Positions 23,464 to 30,611 of a stretch of 64,000 nt of DNA are shown piece after piece. This stretch comes from Elusimicrobia bacterium GWA2_51_34 (GTDB taxonomy: Bacteria; Elusimicrobiota; Elusimicrobia; Elusimicrobiales; UBA9959). Location of the stretch: contig MGTS01000042.1 of NCBI GenBank assembly GCA_001799565.1, positions 93,793 to 157,792 of the forward strand, in the 5' to 3' direction. Every line of letters starts with the position of its first letter. Position 1 is the first letter of the stretch. Both the position numbers and the translations under genes were made by a program. The notes under the pieces were generated by a model. That model made no database searches. It saw only the letters and a program-made list of their open reading frames with translations, and was not told the DNA's origin.

Positions 23464-24816
23464 CTACCTTACCAGCTTCCCCACTGGCCTCGCCGCTATT
23501 TTTTCCAGTCCCGGTTTTTTTCCGCATTCTTTTTCAAAGGCCTTGTCACGCATGGCATTGCGGTAGCCAATGTCCTGAAAGCTGTAGTGAAACTTAGCGT
23601 GCACGTCATAATCGCCTTTAAGCAAGCCGGCAACGTCCTCGACAAAAACCCTTTCCTCATCGGTGGGAATTACAAAGATCTTCACCCGCGAGTTGTCCGC
23701 TGAAATAATGGTTTCGGCGTTTCTGGTAGTTGAAAGCGCGTTTTTGTTTTCATCAAGATTTATACCCAGCGTCTCAAGGCCGCCAAGCGCCTGCGCCCTT
23801 GTAATAGCGCCCTTTTCTCCCACGCCGGCCGTAAAAACAACCGCGTCTATACCGCCCACGGCGGCCGAATAAGCGCCTATATATTTTTTTATCCTGTACG
23901 CTTCTATCTCCATGGCAAGAGCCGCGCGGGCATCACCGCCTGCGGCCGCTGTTTCAACGTCGCGCCTGTCGGTAAACTTGCCGGTGATGCCCAAAATGCC
24001 GGATTTTTTATTCAATATTGAATCCATTTCCCGCGCCTTTAAACCTTCTTTCTCCATCACAAAAAGTCCTATTGCGGGATCGTGGTCGCCCGCCCTGGTG
24101 CCCATTACCAGGCCCTCAAGCGGCGTGAATCCCATGCTGGTGTCGTATGAAAGGCCGTTTTTTACTACGTTTACCGAGGCCCCGTTGCCTATGTGGCAGA
24201 TAACAAGATTAACGCTGAAAGGATCCCTGCCAAGCAGGACCGCCGCGCGTTTTGCCACATAAAGGAAAGAAGTGCCGTGAAAGCCGTAACGGCGTATCCC
24301 GTATTTTTCATACCAGGAGTAAGGCAGGGCGTAAAGGTACGATGAGGCGGGCATGGTCTGATGCCAGGCCGTGTCCATTATGGCAATATGGCGGATCGCG
24401 GGCATAAGCTCCCGGGCCGCCTCAATACCAAGGATATTAGGCGGATTATGCAGGGGGGCAAGCGCTGAAAGCTCGCGAAAAACGGAGAGGACATTATCAT
24501 CTATCAAAACCGATTTCACAAATTTCTCTCCGCCATGCACCACCCGGTGGCCCACGGCCGAAATACCCTTAAGATCCTTTATAACGCCGTGAAGGGGCGA
24601 GGTAAGAGTGTCAATAACCAGTTTTATAGCTTCTTTGTGGGACGGGCAATCCTGTTTCACCGTCACTTTTTCCTTATCGGGAACTTCGTGCGCCACAAAG
24701 GACCCGGTCAGGCCAACCCTTTCCACCACGCCGGCCGCGAGAGCGATTTTTTTATCCCAGTCAAAAAGAGAATATTTTACGGAGGAACTTCCGCAGTTAA
24801 GGCAAAGTATTTTCAT
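23464..24816 (-). CDS. ackA: Acetate kinase
   Basis: The 450-residue enzyme interconverts acetyl phosphate + ADP with acetate + ATP in fermentative energy metabolism. Family signatures are the N-terminal LCLNCGSSSVKYSLF, the central YGFHGTSFLYV and HIGNGASV, and GTRAGDHDPAIG. The C-terminal FVIPTDEERVF is the usual end of the family (about 400 residues). About 50 further residues follow (from GLLKGDYDVHAKFHYSFQD), with no recognised domain. No phosphate acetyltransferase gene is in the window. A K+ channel follows and a glycosyltransferase precedes. Confidence 0.93.
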   Translation of the reverse strand: MKILCLNCGSSSVKYSLFDWDKKIALAAGVVERVGLTGSFVAHEVPDKEKVTVKQDCPSHKEAIKLVIDTLTSPLHGVIKDLKGISAVGHRVVHGGEKFVKSVLIDDNVLSVFRELSALAPLHNPPNILGIEAARELMPAIRHIAIMDTAWHQTMPASSYLYALPYSWYEKYGIRRYGFHGTSFLYVAKRAAVLLGRDPFSVNLVICHIGNGASVNVVKNGLSYDTSMGFTPLEGLVMGTRAGDHDPAIGLFVMEKEGLKAREMDSILNKKSGILGITGKFTDRRDVETAAAGGDARAALAMEIEAYRIKKYIGAYSAAVGGIDAVVFTAGVGEKGAITRAQALGGLETLGINLDENKNALSTTRNAETIISADNSRVKIFVIPTDEERVFVEDVAGLLKGDYDVHAKFHYSFQDIGYRNAMRDKAFEKECGKKPGLEKIAARPVGKLVR

Positions 24817-24841
24817 ATTTTCTCCTCAAGGTTGAAACTGA

Positions 24842-25882
24842 TTAACATCCCGCAACTTCTTCGTACAAACGCAATAAAAGGTTGCCGGAGACCGGAAGCG
24901 ACATATTATTGTTTACATGGTTAAACGCTATTTTTGACATATTATGGCATACCGGCGGATTTGAGATGAGAGATCCTATCGCCTCGGCGTAGGACCCGCT
25001 CTCGCCTGGTTCAACCAGCAGGCCGTTTTGCCCGTGAACAATAAAGTCGCTGATACCCCGGAGGCGCGGCACAACGCAGGCCACGCCGGAGGCCTGCGCC
25101 TCAATAAGCGACATTGAAAGGCCCTCGTGCCGGCTGGCTTTAACAAAAATATGGAGCATAGCCATTACCTCAGGAATATCGCCGCGCTCCCAGAGGATGT
25201 CCACCTTATGGCTGATGCCAAGCGACCGCGCCATCTCGCGAATGCGCTCGTCTTTTACTCCCAGAATTAAAAAATTAGTATCCGGCAGTTTATCCAGAAC
25301 CGCTTTAGCGACCTTTAAAAAGAACTCCTGCTCTTTAAGCGTTTTATCCATGCTTATGGTACCCACTTTGTAGGGACGCTTCAAAAACATGGCGGGCTTT
25401 ATGAGCATGGCGCTTTCCCAGCGCCCTATGCTGATAGCCGGCTGCGCCATAAAAATCTTGCGCTGGTCCACTCCGGCGCTTAAAAAATCGTCCTTGACTG
25501 AATTGCAGGCTGCCATAAATTTATCTATATAAGGCTCAAACCCGGCCAATTTTTTAAAACCCGCGCTATTGCCGGGGGAAAACTTGGTAACAAAGACTTT
25601 TGATAAAGCCGCGGCCTTTTTTAATATCGCCGTATTGAGAGAATCCGGATTGTAAAAATGACTTATGTCATAGCCCCTCGCCTGAAAAAGACCAAGTCTC
25701 GCCGAAAAAGTAAGCGGCAAAGTCTCCAGACGCTGCTTCAGGCACTCGCCGTAAAGCCAAGAGTCTTCGCGGCACATCACCACCGCGATATTGCCTGTTT
25801 TCTTGAAATACGAAGCCGTATGCAGGGCCTGGTAAGCCGCTATATCCGATTTTTGGGAATCGCAGATATTTAAAATGTTCAT
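24842..25882 (-). CDS. Glycosyltransferase family 4-like protein
   Basis: The 346-residue protein has the GT-B fold pattern: an N-terminal domain with little conservation and a C-terminal domain containing KVGTISMDKTLKEQEFFLKVAKAV and the donor-binding segment FVKASRHEGLSMSLIEAQASG with the family Glu pair. It would transfer a sugar from a nucleotide donor to a glycan or lipid in the cytoplasm. The gene sits 25 bp upstream of ackA on the same strand, which gives no functional clue. Confidence 0.85.
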   Translation of the reverse strand: MNILNICDSQKSDIAAYQALHTASYFKKTGNIAVVMCREDSWLYGECLKQRLETLPLTFSARLGLFQARGYDISHFYNPDSLNTAILKKAAALSKVFVTKFSPGNSAGFKKLAGFEPYIDKFMAACNSVKDDFLSAGVDQRKIFMAQPAISIGRWESAMLIKPAMFLKRPYKVGTISMDKTLKEQEFFLKVAKAVLDKLPDTNFLILGVKDERIREMARSLGISHKVDILWERGDIPEVMAMLHIFVKASRHEGLSMSLIEAQASGVACVVPRLRGISDFIVHGQNGLLVEPGESGSYAEAIGSLISNPPVCHNMSKIAFNHVNNNMSLPVSGNLLLRLYEEVAGC

Positions 25883-25887
25883 GTTAG

Positions 25888-26008
25888 TGGTAACAGGTCG
25901 CAGGTGGCAGGTAAAAGGAAAAAAATTCTGTTGGAGAAACTCCAGAAAGCTTTAATATCTGAATCTCCAAATTTTCTGCCTGTTATCTGTAACCTGCTAC
26001 CCGCAACC
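25888..26008. repeat. Foldback element, acaggtngcaggt family (copy 1)
   Basis: The left arm 25888-25915 (gtggtaacaggtcgcaggtg and continuing) is complementary to the right arm 25974-26008 (gttatctgtaacctgctacc near its end). The spacer contains ttggagaaactccagaaagc, itself a small hairpin. A related copy is at 38658-38782. Confidence 0.85.
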
Positions 26009-26040
26009 TTTAATTCACACTGTTTATCGCTGTAATCTCT

Positions 26041-26766
26041 TCACTTTAATCTCTTCTCTATCATTTTCAACTCTTTCTCGGAGTTAAGCGTATAGAACGG
26101 GTCCTTTGAAGTTTGAAGTATGTCGGCGTAGATCACGGCAGCCGCTTCGTAATTACCGGCCTTCTTATTTAAAAAGGCGGCCAACTGTTTCAGCATTACC
26201 GGGCAGTCGCGTTCGCGCACAAGCGGCGCGATGATTTGCGCCACTTTGGCGGGCTCGGAAGACTTGCTGTAACCGATGGCGGTAAGCATGATAAGAAACT
26301 TCCATTCGCGCGGCGTATTTACGAGCGCATAATTTAAAAGCTCCGCCGCTTCACCAGGCCGGTTCAAGTTAAACGCGAGAGAGCCCGCGGAGTAAAGCAC
26401 GGCATTTTTGAAATAAGGGTCCAGGGCCGCTATGTGGCGGGATAAAGCCATAAATTCCGGATAATTTCCGGCGCCGAAATCCAGACCGTGATGGGAATGG
26501 CCGTGTTCTTCCTCCTCCTCTTCTTCTCCGGCAATATGCTCGTGCGTGCCGTAATACTGCATAAGCCTTATAAACCACAAATCCGCGAACAGCCTGCGCG
26601 CGCCCAAACTTAGCGCCAGCATATCCTCAATAGCGCTATGCCTTACCTCGCGCAAAGCGGAAGGGGGGGGGAATGGGGAAGCGGGACGGCTCCGGGAAGA
26701 AAAAAACAACAACCCCGTAAAACCAAGCGCCCCCGCCATATAGAGAATCTTTAGTAGCAATGACAT
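26041..26766 (-). CDS. TPR-like protein with membrane anchor and acidic-histidine insert
   Basis: The 241-residue protein has an N-terminal hydrophobic segment (LLKILYMAGALGFTGLLFF, about 4-22). A soluble body follows with helical-repeat character (AAELLNYALVNTPREWKF and similar, about 125-230). Around residue 80 a run of seven Glu is followed by HGHSHHG, a possible metal-binding or disordered insert. I recognise no enzyme motif. It follows an ABC-2-type permease gene on the same strand, 114 bp downstream, and may be an accessory of that transporter; this is inference. Confidence 0.65.
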   Translation of the reverse strand: MSLLLKILYMAGALGFTGLLFFSSRSRPASPFPPPSALREVRHSAIEDMLALSLGARRLFADLWFIRLMQYYGTHEHIAGEEEEEEEHGHSHHGLDFGAGNYPEFMALSRHIAALDPYFKNAVLYSAGSLAFNLNRPGEAAELLNYALVNTPREWKFLIMLTAIGYSKSSEPAKVAQIIAPLVRERDCPVMLKQLAAFLNKKAGNYEAAAVIYADILQTSKDPFYTLNSEKELKMIEKRLK

Positions 26767-26880
26767 GATAGATTAGACCGGATTCCTGCAAACAGCATGC
26801 GGCAATAACGCAGAAATTGTAACTACCGGGCAGGCACTCCCCAGCGCTGTGATTTTTTCCTTATCGCTGTAATCTCTTCT

Positions 26881-27639
26881 TTAAAATTCTTTTTTTCTGA
26901 AAAGTAAAACCGAGGCCCCGTAAGCGGCAAGCGCCCATAGCGCGGCGTAGAAAACCTGGAACCATCCGCCTGAGGCGGACAAAGGCGCGTCCCTCAGATT
27001 ATAAAGCTGCAAATCGGGAATCATCCAGGCCGCGCCTTTAAGCAAGGCGCCGGAAAAACCGCCGGCTTTTTCAATAAGGAATCTGGCCTCGGGGGTGAAA
27101 TGTCCAAGCGTCCAGATTACAGCTGAAATAACCATGGTGGAAACCGGCGAGGTGGAAAAAAGCGAGATGAACAGCGCCAGTGAGATGATGATAACTATTT
27201 TCAGCCAAATGCAGGCCACTATATTAAAATACGCGGCGCAGGGAGGAAAACCGCGCAGGGAAAGCAGGCTTAAGTGTATAGCAGCCATTACGGCGAGCAT
27301 AAAAGCGCCCAGCAGATAAAGGCCGGCCGCCTTGCCAAGCATATAGGCGGGCCTAGAGACGGGCCTTGAAAAGACAAGATAGATAGCTTTTGTCTCCATT
27401 TCGCGGGGTATCGCCATGGCCGCGTGAAAAAGAGCGTAGGCAAGCGTCATAAGCTCCATTAAACCAAAGCCCAGGTCCGAAAGCACTCTGGCTTCCTCTT
27501 CTATTGCCATTACTCCGGCAAGCAATGAGGCGTAAATAGCGCATGCCGCGAAAACGGCAAAAACCGTAAAGAACCGGTTTTTAACGCTTTCCCTGAAGGT
27601 TTCCGCGGCTACTGAACGCGCGGTATAAAGATATTTCAT
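26881..27639 (-). CDS. ABC-2 type transporter permease
   Basis: The protein is about 252 residues from the ATG at 27639, with about six membrane helices. The conserved ABC-2 pattern METKAIYLVFSRPVSRPAYMLGK is near residue 80. The upstream in-frame extension to 27687 crosses repeat sequence and is rejected. It pairs with the ATPase gene just upstream on the same strand, forming an export or efflux system of unknown substrate (NatAB-like). Confidence 0.85.
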   Translation of the reverse strand: MKYLYTARSVAAETFRESVKNRFFTVFAVFAACAIYASLLAGVMAIEEEARVLSDLGFGLMELMTLAYALFHAAMAIPREMETKAIYLVFSRPVSRPAYMLGKAAGLYLLGAFMLAVMAAIHLSLLSLRGFPPCAAYFNIVACIWLKIVIIISLALFISLFSTSPVSTMVISAVIWTLGHFTPEARFLIEKAGGFSGALLKGAAWMIPDLQLYNLRDAPLSASGGWFQVFYAALWALAAYGASVLLFRKKEF

Positions 27640-27669
27640 AAAATTTGCTCTTCTTTCTTGTGTCCAGGT

Positions 27670-27778
27670 GAATAGGCTGCCCGCCAAACAACCGGCGGGT
27701 CCGCCAGAGGCGGATAGGCGGTTAGACTATTAGGTAAGGATCGGATTTGACTAACAGCCGAATAGCCTTCAGCCTATC
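27670..27778. repeat. Foldback element, gataggctgaaggct family (copy 1)
   Basis: The right arm 27751-27778 (cagccgaatagccttcagcc within it) is complementary to gaataggct... and ggataggcggttagac on the left. The core gtcaaatccgatccttacct (complement) matches the copy at 54773-54872. Its end supplies the TAG stop of the ABC ATPase gene. Confidence 0.85.
27680..27716. repeat. cccgccaaac...ggcgggtccgcc repeat, nested in a foldback element
   Basis: This 37-bp hairpin-rich repeat, reading cccgccaaacaaccggcggg and then tccgccagaggcgga, is close to 62961-62996 and related to 43151-43251. Here it interrupts the left arm of the gataggctgaaggct foldback element, so it appears to have been inserted later. 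Confidence 0.7.
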
Positions 27779-28514
27779 TGCGCACCGCCTCCACAAACAG
27801 GGACTCCAAAGCGCCTGGCGCCGTTTCCCAGTTTTTCCGTTCAACAGAAAGCGTTTTATGTCCCCCGGCCATAATGATCACACGGTCGCATATTTTCTCC
27901 AGTTCAGAAATGCTGTGCGAAGAAAGGAAGATGGTCTTTCCTTCAGCCTGCATGCCGGAAATAAGGGCGCGCATGTCGTGAATGGCAAGGGGGTCCAACC
28001 CGCTTACAGGCTCGTCAAGCACTAGCAGTTCGGGAGAATGCAGCACCGCCTGGGCCAGCCCCAGGCGCTGAAGCATGCCTTTTGAAAACTCTGAAATTTT
28101 TTTGGCGGCGTGAGGCGCGAGCCCCACTTTTTCCATTACAACCGGCAGCGCGGCCGCGATAGCGGAGCCGGACATTCCAGAAAGCAGCCCATAGTAGCGT
28201 AAGGCGCCGTACGGAGTGTTATGCGGGGGGAAATACGGCAGTTCCGGCAGAAAGCCTATACTGTTCTTTGCCCGGGGCTCGCGGGGGTCCAGCCCGAAAA
28301 CTGAAACTTTTCCCGAGGTTGGAAAAATCAGGCCGGTAAGCAGTTTCATTACGGTGGTCTTGCCCGCGCCGTTTAAACCCAGCAGCCCCAATATCTCACC
28401 TTCAAAGATATCAAGGGTGAAATCGGACAAAGCGGCAACTGACATCTTCCGGCCAAGCCCCCGAAGATGGTAAATTTTACCGGCACCGTCAATAGAAACT
28501 ATCACGCGCTTCAC
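27774..28514 (-). CDS. ABC transporter ATP-binding protein (ABC-2 partner)
   Basis: The 246-residue ATPase has Walker A GLNGAGKTT, Q-loop region GFLPELPYF, signature FSKGMLQR, Walker B LLVLDEPVSGLDP and H-loop SHSISE. It powers the downstream ABC-2 permease. The start is a GTG at 28514 lying inside the palindromic repeat 28513-28597; the repeat arm (aagggggtggtgggg) also provides the only Shine-Dalgarno-like sequence. The stop codon lies in the foldback element at the other end, so both ends of this gene are made by repeats. Confidence 0.88.
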   Translation of the reverse strand: MKRVIVSIDGAGKIYHLRGLGRKMSVAALSDFTLDIFEGEILGLLGLNGAGKTTVMKLLTGLIFPTSGKVSVFGLDPREPRAKNSIGFLPELPYFPPHNTPYGALRYYGLLSGMSGSAIAAALPVVMEKVGLAPHAAKKISEFSKGMLQRLGLAQAVLHSPELLVLDEPVSGLDPLAIHDMRALISGMQAEGKTIFLSSHSISELEKICDRVIIMAGGHKTLSVERKNWETAPGALESLFVEAVRR

Positions 28515-28597
28515 CCCACCACCCCCTTAGCGGCCATAGGCCGCTCGCAATTTTTTACAGTTAAATTCGCCTGAGACGTATAAGGGGGTGGTGGGGT
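28513..28597. repeat. accccaccacc palindromic repeat (intergenic copy)
   Basis: The arms accccaccacccccttag (28513-28530) and taagggggtggtggggt (28581-28597) are near-perfect complements around a 50-bp centre. The ends overlap the GTG start of the ABC ATPase gene and the TGA stop of the DUF885 gene. Related palindromes lie inside coding sequence at 8067-8119 and 58244-58284. Confidence 0.85.
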
Positions 28598-30366
28598 CAT
28601 TTCACTATTTTCCCTTGATCTTTTTTCTGCCGGTTCAGTTCCATTTTTATGTCCACAAGAGGAATTCCGCCCTCTTTCAGAAAAGAATCGTGGAATTTTC
28701 TCAGGTCAAAATACTTTTGTTCCGTGCGCCGGTAATACTTTCGCATATCAAGAATCCTGTCCAGACCAACCACCGGACCCAGCGCCTGAGTGGGCGCCAG
28801 AGAAAGCCTTAAAATTTCGCCTCGCGCCTGGACCTCTGAAAAATACAAATTATTCTTAAAAAAATCAACCGCCTCGGTTTCAGTCATCTTTTTACAATGG
28901 AGGGAGGCGTCAACATAAGCCCTCGCGGCCCTTAACATGCGCAAATAGACCCGCAGAAAGCGCGCCCAGTAAGAGGAATAATAGCCCATCTCCTCGGCCA
29001 AAAGCTCGGCGTAACAGGCCCAGCCGTTTACCGCCATCGGCTGGTTTGAAATTCTGCGTATTCTGGAAGGATTCAGGTTCGCCTCAAAACTGAGCAGATG
29101 GAGACCAGGCATTATGGCGTAGGCGCTGAGCAGTTCCAACTGCGCGTAATTAAACCTGTCCTGAAGGATCTTCTCCCTTAACGCCCCGGGAAGGGTGTCG
29201 GAAGGGAGCGACACTAAAAGCTCCGACACCCTGGTTTCATCAAGCGAAAACGGCGCGGAATAATAGACATAAGGCAAAATCGCGGCCGCAAACGAAGGCA
29301 TGCGCTTTATAAGAAGGCGCTGTTTCGGGAAAGGCAGGACTTTGTATTCGTCAAAGTGCTGGTAGGCCCTGTCCATTTCATCCTGAAAAACCTTCAAAAC
29401 CTCACCGTCGGCCGGATGTTCTTTCGGCAGTTTCTCAAGCACGCCTTTCCAGCCTTTTTCCCTGGCAAGCACAGCGTCAATACTCTGCGCCTCTTTCTGG
29501 AGGTCTTTCAGGGACTGCTTGTAAGCGCTTTTGGAGTAGCGCAGCGCGGCGCCCGGTGTCATATCCAGCGCGTGCCAGCGTTCAAGGTAAAAACCGTAGG
29601 TGGAATCTCCGGTCCTGAAATCTCCGTCGGAAACAGGAAGTATGTCCTTTTGCAGGAAGTCGCGGTAGCGCGCAAGCGCGGTTTTTACCTGTTCAAGCGT
29701 CTCGTCCACCTGCATTTTTAAAATAGGGTCGTAGCGCGTGTAACCGCGGAAAATGGGAATAAAATCCGAAATGCCCGCTATCGACGCCTCCACCTGCCTT
29801 ATAGCCTGCCCTGTCCATATTTTAGGAGGACGCGTAAGGTTTCTTTGTGCCTGCTCCAGAATCAGCGGCAGCTGCTTAAGGCGCGAAATGGCGTTTGCCG
29901 CCCTGCTGTTGTAATCGTTAAAATCCTTACTCATCAGCGAATAGACAGAAAGAAGCGGTTCCAGGTAATACTGCGGCCTGAGCTTTAAAATATCCAGGTT
30001 TTCCATCTCATAAATATCCACTTCCAGCATATGATCAAGCAGGTTGTAGTCAACCTGCGCGGCCGGATACATGAAGTCTTTTTTTATTTCGTGGAGTTTG
30101 TCGCGGAGCTTATGGAAAGTTTCAAGTTCTTTGCTTTTGCGTTCCTGAATACGCTGGGTCAGGGAAGCGTCGGCGCCGTGCAGACCAATGCGGGTGGCCC
30201 GCTCAGGGTCAAACATCTGCATGGTTGCCAGGTATCGCTCAAAAATCTCATTCAGCTTGGTTTTTTCAAGCGCGCCCTGTATTTCCTCGGTGGACATCCT
30301 GTCTTCGTAGGCAAAAGCCGGACCTGCCGCAAGGCATAAAAGGAACATTAAAAATATTTTTTTCAT
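28597..30366 (-). CDS. DUF885 family protein lacking the HExxPGHH motif
   Basis: The 589-residue secreted protein has an N-terminal signal peptide (KKIFLMFLLCLAAGPAFA). The body matches DUF885, a family of predicted zinc peptidases: ERWHALDMTPGAALRYSK, and the C-terminal WACYAELLAEEMGYY. In the family the metal motif reads HEAxPGHH and the later motif EGWALYxE. Here they read YAIMPGLHL and NGWACYAE, so the first His, both Glu and one other His are missing. I infer a non-catalytic or altered homologue. Downstream on the same strand is an ABC-2 transporter. Confidence 0.82.
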   Translation of the reverse strand: MKKIFLMFLLCLAAGPAFAYEDRMSTEEIQGALEKTKLNEIFERYLATMQMFDPERATRIGLHGADASLTQRIQERKSKELETFHKLRDKLHEIKKDFMYPAAQVDYNLLDHMLEVDIYEMENLDILKLRPQYYLEPLLSVYSLMSKDFNDYNSRAANAISRLKQLPLILEQAQRNLTRPPKIWTGQAIRQVEASIAGISDFIPIFRGYTRYDPILKMQVDETLEQVKTALARYRDFLQKDILPVSDGDFRTGDSTYGFYLERWHALDMTPGAALRYSKSAYKQSLKDLQKEAQSIDAVLAREKGWKGVLEKLPKEHPADGEVLKVFQDEMDRAYQHFDEYKVLPFPKQRLLIKRMPSFAAAILPYVYYSAPFSLDETRVSELLVSLPSDTLPGALREKILQDRFNYAQLELLSAYAIMPGLHLLSFEANLNPSRIRRISNQPMAVNGWACYAELLAEEMGYYSSYWARFLRVYLRMLRAARAYVDASLHCKKMTETEAVDFFKNNLYFSEVQARGEILRLSLAPTQALGPVVGLDRILDMRKYYRRTEQKYFDLRKFHDSFLKEGGIPLVDIKMELNRQKKDQGKIVK

Positions 30367-30435
30367 CCAGGCCTTTCTCTAGATAGCGAGTATGCCGGTA
30401 TGCATGTAGGCTGGTATGCCAGAAGGCAATACTGC

Positions 30436-30507
30436 TGGCAGGTTACTAGGCTTTCTGTGGAGTTCCAGAATTTAGGCCTACAAACATACACGCCTACTAG
30501 CCGGCAA
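30436..30507. repeat. Foldback element with ctttctgtggagttcc core (copy 3)
   Basis: The left arm region (gcaggttactaggc, with further taggctggtatgcc words from about 30385) and the right arm acaaacatacacgcctacta flank the conserved core. The core and right arm differ from 10071-10150 at only a few positions. It lies between lon and the DUF885 gene. Confidence 0.88.
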
Positions 30508-30512
30508 TCTCT

Positions 30513-30609
30513 TACTAGCCTATGGCTGTGCCCCGCCTCCGCCTTAGGCGGAAGCGGGGCTGTGCCGTAACAGGGGCTATGCCCTTCAGACGGCCTCGCC
30601 TGACGGCGT
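30513..30609. repeat. gcctatggctgtgcc dispersed repeat (copy 1)
   Basis: The order is ctagcctatggctgtgcccc, a cctccgccttaggcggaag hairpin, gcggggctgtgccgtaa, then atgcccttcagacggcct. The copy at 36505-36606 has the same blocks with a different central hairpin. A shortened version is nested in 8852-9048. It abuts the 3' end of lon. Confidence 0.8.
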
Positions 30610-30611
30610 AA

